This document shows positions 28,130 through 42,792 of a stretch of 64,000 bases of DNA, piece by piece; the first letter of the stretch is position 1; every line of letters starts with the position of its first letter. The notes under the pieces are model-generated. The model made no database searches, had not been told where the DNA came from, and saw only the letters and a list, made by a program, of their open reading frames with translations. Origin of the DNA: Geothrix rubra. GTDB lineage: Bacteria > Acidobacteriota > Holophagae > Holophagales > Holophagaceae. The stretch lies in assembly GCF_030268065.1 (NCBI RefSeq), contig NZ_BSDD01000002.1:62001-126000 (forward strand), written 5' to 3'. Made by a program: the position numbers and the translations under genes.

Positions 28130-30033
28130 TGCGCCCCCGGGCCGCGGCCGGCCTGGCCCTCCTCCTGGCGCCCGCCCTGGGGGCGCAGGCCCTCGTCTCG
28201 GGCGGCCTGCGGGGTACCGCCCGGTCCACCGACGGCACGCCCCTCGCCGGGGTGCGCCTCACGCTGGTGGAGACGGCCGCGAACCGCCGGCGGAGCCTCG
28301 TCACCGGCGCGGACGGCGCCTTCCGGTTCCGCGGCGTCGAGCCCGGCGTGTGCCGCCTGGAGGTGGCCGCCGGGGATTCCGGCGGCCAGCGGATCACGGG
28401 CCTGCGCATCCGCCCCGGCGCCGACACCGTGCTGGACGTGGAGCTCATGCCCATGGAGGCCGGGATGGTCCTCGACGTCGAGGCGCCGGATCCGCCGACG
28501 GACCCCTCGGAGACGGCCCTGGCCACCGACCTCCCGGGAGCGCTCCTGCGCGCCCTGCCCCTGCGCACGCGCGACCCCGCCGCCCTGGCGGACCTGGGCC
28601 CCTGGCCCGCGCCCCCCGCCGCGAACCTGCGGGTGGACGGCCTGGAGCTGGGCGCCGCCGGCCCGGGGCCGTCCCCCGTGGGCCTCGGCGCCCTGGAGGG
28701 GATCCGGATCCTCGCGGGGGGCGGCCCCGCGGACCAGCCCGGGGGCGCCGCCCTCCAGGCCGCGACCCGCGGCGGGGGCGACGCTTTCGAAGGCACGGCC
28801 CAGGCCCTGTGGGGCCCCGCCACCGGCTCCGCGGGAGACCGGCGGGAGGCGGAACTGGCGGTCGATGGTCCCCTGCGCCGCGACCGGCTGTTCTATGCCG
28901 CGGCAGCCGATCGCCAGGCGCCCGGCGACGGCTCCCGCACCACCCACGGCGCGCTGCGCCTGGACTGGCTGCCCGGCGACACGCAGCGGTGGACCCTCCG
29001 CGCCCTGGCGGCCGACGGCGGCGCCAGCGGCCGGGACGCGGCCCTGGCCCTGGCCCACCGGTGGACGCCCGCGCCGGGATTCGTCCACGCGTTCCGCCTC
29101 CAGAGCCACGCGGTCGAAGCCCCGGGCCTCGGCCCAGCGTGGTCCTGGGAGGCCGTGGACGCCCTGGCCCTCGACCTGGGCGCCCACGGCCTCCAGGCCG
29201 GGCTGGACCTCCAGCAGCTGCGCACGGACGCCCGGCCCGACGCGGCCTGGCGCCGGGCCGGCCTCTTCCTCCAGGACGACTGGCGCCTTGCGGAGCCATT
29301 CACCCTGCGCCTGGGCCTGCGGCGGGACCGGGAGGACACCGCGGAGGGCGGCCGGCGCGAAGCCACCTCGCCCCGCCTGGCCTTCAGCTGGCAGGCCTCG
29401 GCCCGGGTGCGGCTCTATGGCGGCCACGGCCGGTTCCTCGATCCCTCCCCCCTGGCCTCCTTCCAGCGGCTCCAGCCCCCCGCGCCACCGGACCGCCGGG
29501 AGAGCCACCTGGGCCTGGCCTTCCTCCCCCTCCCCGACCTGGTCCTCACCGCCGAGGCCCGGGACGCCGAGGGCCGCCTCCTCCCCGGCGGCAGCGACCG
29601 GGACCGCCTCCAGGGCCTGGCCCTCGGCGGGCGCTGGCAGGTGCGGGAGGCCCTCAACCTCGCCGCGAGCTGGACCGTGGCCCGCACCCGCACCGTCGGG
29701 CCCCTCGGCCCGCAGGACGGCACCCTGCGGCGGCTCCGCCTCTGGGCCGCCTGGGACACCCGCGACCTGGCCGCCCCCTGGGCCCGGGACTGGACCCTGG
29801 CCCTCGTGGGCCGCCTCCAGTCGGGCCCGCCGGAGGCCCCGCCCGGCCCCGTGCGGGCGCCGGGGGGCTCGGCCGTTCTCGACCTCCGGATCGCCAGGGC
29901 CCTCCCCGCGTCCTCCGGCCGGTTCGAAGTGCTCCTGGACGCCTTCGACCTCCTGGACCGCACACGGCCCGCCACCGCCCTGCCCGCCGACGCAGGCCGC
30001 CGCATCCAGATCGGGGTCCGGGCCCGCTTCTAG
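28129..30033 (+). CDS. TonB-dependent-receptor-like outer-membrane protein with N-terminal carboxypeptidase-regulatory domain
   Basis: A 634-residue protein. ATG 28129 shares one base with the bioA TGA (TGATG), a coupling arrangement. A signal peptide (GLALLLAPALGAQA) is followed by a carboxypeptidase-regulatory-like beta-sandwich (about 25-105, RSTDGTPLAGVRLTLVETA), a plug-like region (about 110-230, NLRVDGLEL, EGIRILAGG) and alternating beta strands to the C-terminus, whose last residue is Phe (RARF), the usual OMP signature. It is shorter than full TonB receptors (often 700-1000) and no clear TonB box was seen. The bioA link suggests co-expression with biotin synthesis; ligand unknown. Confidence 0.75.
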   Translation: MRPRAAAGLALLLAPALGAQALVSGGLRGTARSTDGTPLAGVRLTLVETAANRRRSLVTGADGAFRFRGVEPGVCRLEVAAGDSGGQRITGLRIRPGADTVLDVELMPMEAGMVLDVEAPDPPTDPSETALATDLPGALLRALPLRTRDPAALADLGPWPAPPAANLRVDGLELGAAGPGPSPVGLGALEGIRILAGGGPADQPGGAALQAATRGGGDAFEGTAQALWGPATGSAGDRREAELAVDGPLRRDRLFYAAAADRQAPGDGSRTTHGALRLDWLPGDTQRWTLRALAADGGASGRDAALALAHRWTPAPGFVHAFRLQSHAVEAPGLGPAWSWEAVDALALDLGAHGLQAGLDLQQLRTDARPDAAWRRAGLFLQDDWRLAEPFTLRLGLRRDREDTAEGGRREATSPRLAFSWQASARVRLYGGHGRFLDPSPLASFQRLQPPAPPDRRESHLGLAFLPLPDLVLTAEARDAEGRLLPGGSDRDRLQGLALGGRWQVREALNLAASWTVARTRTVGPLGPQDGTLRRLRLWAAWDTRDLAAPWARDWTLALVGRLQSGPPEAPPGPVRAPGGSAVLDLRIARALPASSGRFEVLLDAFDLLDRTRPATALPADAGRRIQIGVRARF

Positions 30034-30068
30034 ATGTCGGTACACTGGAGCCTTTGGCGGAGTGTTCG

Positions 30069-31088
30069 ATGAAGCTCGTGACGTTTCTCCACCGGGACCA
30101 GGAGCGGATCGGCGTCGTGCTGGAGGACGGCCGGATCCTCGACTTCGGCGCGGCCGACGCGCGCCTGGCCGTGGACATGCTCACCCTCATCCGCCGCCAG
30201 GACGAGCTGCTGCCCCTGGCGCGGGCCCTGGCCGCCGCACCGCCGGCCGCCGCCCTCCACGACGCCGGCGCCGTCCGCCTGCTGGCCCCCGTGCCCCGGC
30301 CCGTCTCCATGCGCGACGGCTACGCCTTCCGCCAGCACGTGGCCACGGCCCGGCGCAACCGGGGGCTGGAGATGATCCCCGAGTTCGACCTCTTCCCCGT
30401 CACCTACTTCACCAACCACCTGGCCGTCACCGGCCCCGGCGAGGTGCAGGTGCAGGACCACCACCTGACCCGCCTCGACTTCGAGCTGGAGGTCGCCGTC
30501 GTCACCGGACGGCCCCTGCGCAACGCCACCCTGGCGGAGGCCGACGCGGCCATCTTCGGCTACATGGTGATGAACGACTGGAGCGCCCGCATGCTCCAGA
30601 TGGAGGAGATGAAGCTCTCCCTGGGCCCCTGCAAGGGCAAGGACTTCGCCACGAGCCTGGGCCCCTGGCTGGTCACGAAGGACGAGCTGGCGCTCAAGGC
30701 CACGCCCCGGGGCGAGGTGCTCCACGCCGCCATGACCTGCCATGTGAATGGACAGCTGCTGTCGCAGGGCAACGCCGACAGCATGAACTGGACCTTCGCC
30801 CAGATCCTCCAGCGCACCAGCTACGGCATCCAGATGCACCCGGGCGAGGTCATCGGCAGCGGCACCGTGGGGACCGGCTGCCTGCTGGAGCTGAACGGCT
30901 CCAAGGTCACGGACAACCTCTGGCTGAAGGCCGGCGACGAGGTCGTGATGACCATCGAGGGCCTGGGCACGCTCGTGAACACCGTCGTCCACGTGCCCGA
31001 GCGGCTGGACGGCGTGACGCCGAGCCTCCTCGACGGCACGCTGCCCGATCTCTACGCCGGCACGCCCGCCGGCGAGGCCGGGGACTGA
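30069..31088 (+). CDS. Fumarylacetoacetate hydrolase family protein
   Basis: A 339-residue protein. ATG 30069 follows GGCGGAG at a distance of 7-8 nt. The FAH fold signature is present: metal-binding acidic residues in LDFELEVAVVTGR, the following MNDWSARMLQ, and the C-terminal IGSGTVGTGCLLEL and GDEVVMTIEGLGTLVNTV. FAH cleaves fumarylacetoacetate to fumarate and acetoacetate, the last step of tyrosine/homogentisate breakdown. That fits homogentisate dioxygenase encoded 5 kb downstream. Related hydrolases act on other 2-oxo-enoates, so substrate is inferred from context. No maleylacetoacetate isomerase is present nearby. Confidence 0.9.
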   Translation: MKLVTFLHRDQERIGVVLEDGRILDFGAADARLAVDMLTLIRRQDELLPLARALAAAPPAAALHDAGAVRLLAPVPRPVSMRDGYAFRQHVATARRNRGLEMIPEFDLFPVTYFTNHLAVTGPGEVQVQDHHLTRLDFELEVAVVTGRPLRNATLAEADAAIFGYMVMNDWSARMLQMEEMKLSLGPCKGKDFATSLGPWLVTKDELALKATPRGEVLHAAMTCHVNGQLLSQGNADSMNWTFAQILQRTSYGIQMHPGEVIGSGTVGTGCLLELNGSKVTDNLWLKAGDEVVMTIEGLGTLVNTVVHVPERLDGVTPSLLDGTLPDLYAGTPAGEAGD

Positions 31089-31094
31089 CATGAA

Positions 31095-31183
31095 CGAGGG
31101 GAGACCGCCCAGTCGCTTCGCGCCCTCTGCCTCCCCCCTCGTGCACCCCCACGTGGTGACCGGGCGAAGCCCGGCCACCACGT
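31095..31183. repeat. Two hairpins in the FAH-flavin reductase gap
   Basis: First: CGAGGGGAG (31095-31103) against CTCCCCCCTCG (31131-31141), with an AGTCGCTTCGCG-containing interior. Second: ACGTGGTG (31151-31158) and CACCACGT (31176-31183) outside CCGGGC/GCCCGG with a GAA loop, nearly perfect. No T-runs. The interior of the first resembles the reverse complement of the bioA insert core. Confidence 0.6.
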
Positions 31184-31199
31184 CTGACCCGGAGGCCCC

Positions 31200-32060
31200 G
31201 TGAGCGTCCGCACGATCCTCCCCGAGCGCCTCAGCCCCGCCGAGACCAACGCCCTGCTCTGCGGCGGCGTGGCCCCGCGACCCATCGCCCTGGCCAGCAC
31301 GATCTCCAAGGACGGCATCCGGAACCTCTCGCCCTTCAGCTTCTTCAACGCCTTCGGCAGCAACCCGCCCATGGTGGCCTTCGCCCCCAACCGCCGGGCC
31401 CGGGACGGCAGCGTGAAGCACACCTACCTGAACGCCGTGGCCACCGGGGAGTTCGTCATCGCGGCCGTGAGCCACGCCATGCTCCATCAGATGAACGTGG
31501 CCAGCGCCGAATGGCCGGACGGCGTGGACGAGTTCCCCAAGTGCGGCCTCACGCCCCTGCCCGCGACCCACGTGAAGCCCGCGCTCGTGGCCGAGAGCCC
31601 CTTCCAGATGGAGTGCCGCCTGCACCAGGTGGTGGAGCTGGGCACGGGGCCCGGCTCCGGCCTCATGCTCATCGGCGAGGTGCTGGCCTTCCACGCCCGC
31701 GAGGACGCCTTCGTGGACGGCCTGCTGCATCCGGACCGCCTCGACCTGGTGGGCCGCAACGGCGGCGCCTTCTACACCCGGGCCAGCGGCGCGGCGGTCT
31801 TCGAGGTGCCCAAGCCCGCCGGAAGGCCCCTGGGCTACGACGCCCTGCCCGAGGCCCTGAAGGCCAGCCGCATCCTCACGGGCAACGACCTGGGACAGCT
31901 GGCCAACAGTCCGGCGCTCCCTGACCTGGCCGCCGCGGAGCGCCGGCCCGGGGACCCCGCGGATCCCGAGGGCCTGGAACGGGCCCTCCAGGCCGCCCTG
32001 GCCGCGGAGGATCTGGCCGAGGCCTGGCGCCTGGCGGCGCTGCGCCTGCGGGGGGCCTGA
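31200..32060 (+). CDS. Flavin reductase (FMN-binding split-barrel) family protein
   Basis: A 286-residue protein, GTG start with GGAGG just upstream. The flavoredoxin/flavin reductase signature is at the N-terminus: VAPRPIALASTISKDGIRN, then SPFSFFNAFGSNPPMVAF, NTVATGEFV-type text and VAESPFQMECRL, where FMN would bind. The C-terminal 40 residues are an Ala/Leu-rich helical extension. Such proteins are often next to aromatic-ring catabolic genes as flavin donors or FMN-binding enzymes. No partner monooxygenase was found here. Confidence 0.87.
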   Translation: MSVRTILPERLSPAETNALLCGGVAPRPIALASTISKDGIRNLSPFSFFNAFGSNPPMVAFAPNRRARDGSVKHTYLNAVATGEFVIAAVSHAMLHQMNVASAEWPDGVDEFPKCGLTPLPATHVKPALVAESPFQMECRLHQVVELGTGPGSGLMLIGEVLAFHAREDAFVDGLLHPDRLDLVGRNGGAFYTRASGAAVFEVPKPAGRPLGYDALPEALKASRILTGNDLGQLANSPALPDLAAAERRPGDPADPEGLERALQAALAAEDLAEAWRLAALRLRGA

Positions 32061-32137
32061 GCCCCGGCGGGCTGTTCCGACACCGGATTACTGCCACCGG
32101 CCGGGCCGGCCGATAGGGCGGAAGATGCGCTGAAGCC

Positions 32138-35455
<3,318 letters not shown>

Positions 35456-35457
35456 GA

Positions 35458-35500
35458 GTGCCTAACAAAACCCCCACAGGGTCGGGGTTTTGTTAGGCAC
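35458..35500. terminator. Bidirectional intrinsic terminator, 17-bp perfect stem
   Basis: GTGCCTAACAAAACCCC (35458-35474) pairs with GGGGTTTTGTTAGGCAC (35484-35500). The TTTT and AAAA runs inside the stem allow use on both strands for the convergent kinase and MscS genes. Confidence 0.92.
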
Positions 35501-35506
35501 CCTGAG

Positions 35507-36403
35507 TCACCGCTCCGGCTCGCGCACCAGGTGCACCACCTGCTGCGGGTACGGGATGTCGATGCCGGCCTCGCGGAAGGCCAGGAGGATGCGGCGGCGC
35601 AGCTCCCGGGCCACCTCCCACTGCTTGGCCGGGGCGGTCTTGGTGAGCGTACGGAGCGTCACCGCGCTGTCCCCCAGGGCCTCCACGCCAAGCACCTGGG
35701 TGGGCTCCAGCACCCGGTCGGGCCACTCGGCCGCCAGGGCCTCCCCGATGCGCCGCAGCTCGGCCATGGCCAGGTCGATGTCGGCGCCATAGCCGACGCC
35801 CACATCCACCTGGGCCCGGGCGAACTCCTTGGAGAGCACCACCACCCGCACCACCGATCCGTTGGGGATGAAGTGGGCCCTGCCCTCCGAGTCGCGGATC
35901 TGGGTCACCCGCAGCGTCATGCGCTCCACGGTGCCCGTGTGCTTCTCGTCCACGCTGATGATGTCGCCCACCCCGAACTGGTTCTCCATGAGGAGGAAGA
36001 ACCCGCTGATGACGTCCTTCACGAGGCTCTGGGCGCCGAAGCCCAGGGCCACGCCCGCGATGCCGGCGCCCGCCACCAGGGGGCCGATGTTCACCCCGAA
36101 CTCCTGGAGCGTCATCAGGAGGAAGAACACCACCGCCAGGATGCGGGCCGTGTTGTTGAGCACCGAGCCCAGGGTCTCCGCCCGGCGCTCCGCATCCGAG
36201 GTGGTGCTGTCGTCGCCGTCGTCCACCGCCTTGCGCACCGCGTGGGAGACCAGCTTCACGCTCCACAGGATGGCCAGGCAGGCGCCCCCCACCATGAGCA
36301 GGTGTTCCAGGCGGGACCACCCCGCGCGGTCCATCCAGGCCATGAAGTGGTCGAAGCGCCGGGTCTCGGTCTTCAGGATCGGCTGGAGAAACAGGATCAT
36401 CAC
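35507..36403 (-). CDS. Small-conductance mechanosensitive channel (MscS) family protein
   Basis: A 298-residue protein with three to four TM helices; the pore-lining helix is GAGIAGVALGFGAQSLVKDVISGFFLL, with the Ala/Gly packing pattern of TM3. The following beta domain (QFGVGDIISVDEKHTGTVERM, then RDSEGRAHFIPNGSV) is the MscS cytosolic vestibule. N-terminal addition is one short TM plus a helical Asp-rich segment (DDGDDSTTSDAERRAE). It releases solutes under hypo-osmotic stress. Start is GTG 36403 or ATG 36400. It is 9 nt downstream of hmgA, so the two may be co-transcribed. Confidence 0.93.
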   Translation of the reverse strand: MMILFLQPILKTETRRFDHFMAWMDRAGWSRLEHLLMVGGACLAILWSVKLVSHAVRKAVDDGDDSTTSDAERRAETLGSVLNNTARILAVVFFLLMTLQEFGVNIGPLVAGAGIAGVALGFGAQSLVKDVISGFFLLMENQFGVGDIISVDEKHTGTVERMTLRVTQIRDSEGRAHFIPNGSVVRVVVLSKEFARAQVDVGVGYGADIDLAMAELRRIGEALAAEWPDRVLEPTQVLGVEALGDSAVTLRTLTKTAPAKQWEVARELRRRILLAFREAGIDIPYPQQVVHLVREPER

Positions 36404-36412
36404 CCGGACAGT

Positions 36413-37555
36413 CTACTTCCAGGAGGCCCAGTAGTTCTTGTTCTCCATCAGCTCCGCCGCGGGCGTGGCCTTGAGGGGACGGTAGGTGTCCACCATGACG
36501 GCCACCTCGTCCGTGCGGTCCTTGGTGCGGCTGAGGGGGATGGCCTTGGGGTGCGGCCCGTGGTGGATGCCCTGGGGATGCCAGGTCATCATGCCGGCGC
36601 CGATGCCGTCCCGGCTGAAGAAGTGGCCCGCGCTGTAGAACAGCACCTCGTCGTAGTCGATGTTCGAGTGGAAGAAGGGCACGCGCATGGCGCCTTCCTC
36701 CTCCTCGAAGGGCCGGGGCAGGAAGGAGCAGATGACGAAGTTCTGCGCGATGAACGTGCTGTGGGCGCTGGGCGGCAGGTGGTAGCGGGCGCTGAGGACG
36801 GGCCGGATGTCCTTCACGTTGATGCGCCAGACCGTGAGGTCGCCCTTCCAGCCCACCACGTCCAGCGGATTGAAGGGGTAGTACACCTTCGTGATGGCGT
36901 GCTCGCGCTTGATGTGGACGGCCCATTCCCGGGGGGTGGCGTCGTAGGCCTCCAGCTCCGGGGTGTCCACCATGGCGGGGTCGAAGATGGCGTTGGGGCC
37001 CAGCTGGTTGCGGTCCGGGATGGTGACCTCGCTGAAGCTCTCGATGAGCAGGTAGCGCTGGTCGCCGGCCGCCGGCAGGAAGCGGTACGTGGTGCCGCGG
37101 GGGATCACGAGGTAGTCGCCGGTGGCGTAGTGGAGCACGCCGAAGGTGGTCTCCAGCTTCCCGGCACCCGTGTGGATGTAGTAGACGTCGTCGCCGTCGG
37201 CGTTGCGGTAGAAGAAGTCCATGGCCGAGGGTGCCACCCAGTGCAGGGCGACGTCCTGGTTGTAGAGGAGGCGGATGGGCGCGAAGGCGGCCTCGGTGGA
37301 ACCGGACATCGAGGCCCGGATGGCTTCCTCCGCCGAAGGCTTCAAGCCGTTGAGGTCGTAGCTGTGGGGCCGCAGCGGCCCCTCGATGCGCGTCCAGTCC
37401 GTGACCGGATGCAGGCGGTAGAGGTGCGTCGTGCGGCCGAAGAAGCCCTGCCGCGCGTGCTCCTCCTCGAAGGTGCCCTCGGGCAGGTCCACATGCGCCT
37501 GGCGGGTGTGGCGGCCCTGGCGGAGCGGGAAGAGCGGCGTCTGCTTCTGGGACAT
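36413..37555 (-). CDS. hmgA: Homogentisate 1,2-dioxygenase
   Basis: A 380-residue non-haem iron enzyme that opens the homogentisate ring to maleylacetoacetate. ATG 37555 follows GAGGT; the longer open frame (to 37933) is antisense to the lipoprotein gene. Signatures: GFFGRTTHLYR near the N-terminus, IHTGAGKLETTFG and IPRGTTYRF (cupin strands), and the C-terminal metal-site region MTWHPQGIHHGPHP. Slightly shorter than the 430-470-residue eukaryotic and proteobacterial enzymes. With the FAH family hydrolase at 30069 it supports a homogentisate route for tyrosine and phenylalanine; the dioxygenase for 4-hydroxyphenylpyruvate is outside the window. Confidence 0.93.
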   Translation of the reverse strand: MSQKQTPLFPLRQGRHTRQAHVDLPEGTFEEEHARQGFFGRTTHLYRLHPVTDWTRIEGPLRPHSYDLNGLKPSAEEAIRASMSGSTEAAFAPIRLLYNQDVALHWVAPSAMDFFYRNADGDDVYYIHTGAGKLETTFGVLHYATGDYLVIPRGTTYRFLPAAGDQRYLLIESFSEVTIPDRNQLGPNAIFDPAMVDTPELEAYDATPREWAVHIKREHAITKVYYPFNPLDVVGWKGDLTVWRINVKDIRPVLSARYHLPPSAHSTFIAQNFVICSFLPRPFEEEEGAMRVPFFHSNIDYDEVLFYSAGHFFSRDGIGAGMMTWHPQGIHHGPHPKAIPLSRTKDRTDEVAVMVDTYRPLKATPAAELMENKNYWASWK

Positions 37556-37706
37556 GGGGACCTCGGGGCGCAGGTCCCCATTATCTCTGAATTGGAGCTC
37601 AATCCACAGCCTTCCGGCTGTCGGCACAGGCACCGGCGGGCGGGATGGGGGTAGACTGCCCGGGGATCGACGCCCGCGGAATCGGGCCAGGGTCGAGGGA
37701 GGGTTC

Positions 37707-39200
<1,494 letters not shown>

Positions 39201-39201
39201 G

Positions 39202-40569
39202 CTAGGCGGGCTGCTTCTGCAGCCACCGGTTGTAGAACCAGAGGCTCAGGGCGCTCCCGAGACCGAAAGCCGTGAGGATGAGCCAGCCGGTGGCGGCCGC
39301 GCGGGGATCCAGCTTCAGCAGGCCGCTGGGCAGCTTCTCCGCCCCGGCGCACATGATGCGGTTGAAGATCCAGGCGCCCGCCGGACCGCCCACCAGGCTG
39401 CCGATGGCCATGGGGAGGTTCGAGTAGCCCAGGAAGAGCCCCTCCTGCCCCTTGGGGGCCAGGGAGCCGATGTACTCGTAGAGGCGGCTGGCGGCGAAGA
39501 GCTCGCCGAAGGCGATGAGGGCCACCGTCATGATGACGAAGAGGCTCCCCAGGGGCAGCCACACCCGCATCGTCACGCCGCCCGCCATGTAGAGGGGCGC
39601 CACATTGATGAGCATGGCCAGGCCGATGATGACCGTGCCCACCACGATGGACTTGATGGGGGGCAGCTTCCCGAAGAGGTTCGTGATGACCAGCTGGAAC
39701 AGCACGATGGTGACGGGATTGGCCAGGGTGTAGAGGTCCATGGCCGGGCTCAGCTCCACGGTCTTCTTCACGTAGAGCGGCAGCACGTTGTAGACCTGGT
39801 TGTAGATGAAGTAGAAGCCGCTGCTCACCACCAGGAAGAGGGCGAAGCGCCCGTTGCCCAGCACCCTGAACATGCCCAGGAGGATCTCCGGCACGGTGCG
39901 CCGCGGCTTGGCGGGGTCCACCGCCGATTCCGGATCGCGGTAGAGGAAGAACACCACCAGGAAGGCCGCCACCGAGGCCGCCATGGACACGGCGAAGATG
40001 GGATCCAGCCGGCCCAGCCGCGTGCGGACGCCGAAGGCCGTGAGCCGCCCCACCACGCTGCCGATGTTCACCACCATGTAGAAGATGCCGAAGGCCAGGG
40101 TCGCCTTGCCCAGGTGCGTGCGCTGCACGGTGCCGGCGATGCAGGGCTTCACGAAGGAGGCGCCGACGCCCACCAGGAGGATGGCCAGGGCCACGGGCAC
40201 CATGACACCCGGTCCCGCCGTGACCGTGTCGCCGGCCTGGAGGGACAGGGTCTGGCCCCCGAACCAGACGGGATAGCCCATGAGGAAGTAGCCCCCCACC
40301 AGCAGCACGCAGGCCAGGAACAGGCTCCGGCGGAAGCCGATGTGGTCGGCGATGGTGCCGCTGAGGATGGGGAGGAAGTAGACCAGGAACCACAGCACCC
40401 CGTTCAGGGTGCTCGGCCACCAGTCGCCGAGCCCCAGCCGCCCGAGGTAGATGACCACGAAGCTGGCCATGGAGTAGTAGGCCGCCCGCTCGAAGAGCTC
40501 GGTGAGGTTGGCGTTCCAGAAGCTGGCGGGGAAGCGGTACTTCTCGCGGAGGGAGGGTGCGTCGGTCAT
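39202..40569 (-). CDS. POT/PTR-family proton-coupled peptide transporter
   Basis: A 455-residue membrane protein with 12 to 14 TM helices. The N-terminal FWNANLTELFERAAYYSM matches the POT signature ExxERFxYYG in TM1, and GVGASFVKPCIAGTVQRTH and FGIFYMVVNIGSVVGRL are family segments around TM4-TM5. It would import di- or tripeptides with protons, although nitrate/other substrates are possible. ATG 40569 follows AAGGTG. The stop is 1 nt from the convergent lipoprotein gene's stop. Confidence 0.87.
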   Translation of the reverse strand: MTDAPSLREKYRFPASFWNANLTELFERAAYYSMASFVVIYLGRLGLGDWWPSTLNGVLWFLVYFLPILSGTIADHIGFRRSLFLACVLLVGGYFLMGYPVWFGGQTLSLQAGDTVTAGPGVMVPVALAILLVGVGASFVKPCIAGTVQRTHLGKATLAFGIFYMVVNIGSVVGRLTAFGVRTRLGRLDPIFAVSMAASVAAFLVVFFLYRDPESAVDPAKPRRTVPEILLGMFRVLGNGRFALFLVVSSGFYFIYNQVYNVLPLYVKKTVELSPAMDLYTLANPVTIVLFQLVITNLFGKLPPIKSIVVGTVIIGLAMLINVAPLYMAGGVTMRVWLPLGSLFVIMTVALIAFGELFAASRLYEYIGSLAPKGQEGLFLGYSNLPMAIGSLVGGPAGAWIFNRIMCAGAEKLPSGLLKLDPRAAATGWLILTAFGLGSALSLWFYNRWLQKQPA

Positions 40570-40606
40570 CAATCACCTTGAGGTCGCCAACCAGTGTGGC
40601 ATGAGC

Positions 40607-40993
40607 TCAGATGATCTCGGCCCCCCGCTCCGCCAGCAGGGCCCGCAGCGCCGAGCGGTGGCACCGCGACTCGTCCTCGCAGTAGCAGCCCACGGCGAAA
40701 TCCGTCTCCTTCGAGAGGACGGCCAGGAAGTCCAGCAGCCGCGCCCGCTCCGGCTGGGCCATCTCGGCCCGGTAGCGCTTCAGGAAGGCCCGCCAGTCCG
40801 CCTCCGTCTTGGCGCCGTGGGCGGCCTTCACCAGCGCCTCGCTGGGGGCCAGCTCGGGCATCCACACGTCGTAGAAGTCCCGGGAAGTGAACTCGGCCTT
40901 CGGCACCCCCCGCGGCGGGCGTCGCACCGTGCCGAGCCGCAGGCCCTCGCCCTTCGTCCTCGGACTGCCCAGCCGCACCACCCGGATCGCCAT
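40607..40993 (-). CDS. DUF488 family protein
   Basis: A 128-residue protein. ATG 40993 follows GGGAGG. Characteristic C-terminal motif CYCEDESRCHRSALR, where cysteines and HR may bind a metal or phosphate, and the FYDVWMPELAPS segment. DUF488 proteins are small and widespread, with a proposed but unproven enzymatic role. A strong bidirectional terminator precedes the gene, so its promoter must lie between that terminator and the start. Confidence 0.87.
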   Translation of the reverse strand: MAIRVVRLGSPRTKGEGLRLGTVRRPPRGVPKAEFTSRDFYDVWMPELAPSEALVKAAHGAKTEADWRAFLKRYRAEMAQPERARLLDFLAVLSKETDFAVGCYCEDESRCHRSALRALLAERGAEII

Positions 40994-41016
40994 GGGGGCC
41001 TCCCGGCGCCAGCCTG

Positions 41017-41056
41017 CCACAAAAAGGCGGCCCCGTCCGGGGCCGCCTTTTTGTGG
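41017..41056. terminator. Bidirectional intrinsic terminator after pruA
   Basis: CCACAAAAAGGCGGCCCC (41017-41034) pairs perfectly with GGGGCCGCCTTTTTGTGG (41039-41056) over GTCC: an 18-bp stem with a T-run. It lies 12 nt downstream of the pruA stop (minus strand). Confidence 0.93.
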
Positions 41057-41068
41057 AGAGGCTACCAC

Positions 41069-42694
<1,626 letters not shown>

Positions 42695-42792
42695 GGCAAA
42701 ACCTCTCGATGATGACGACCAAGGAATCAATTCTACCCGCGGCACCGAAGGTCCGCGGCCACGGGAGCGCGGACCTCCGGTGCCGGGAGGTC

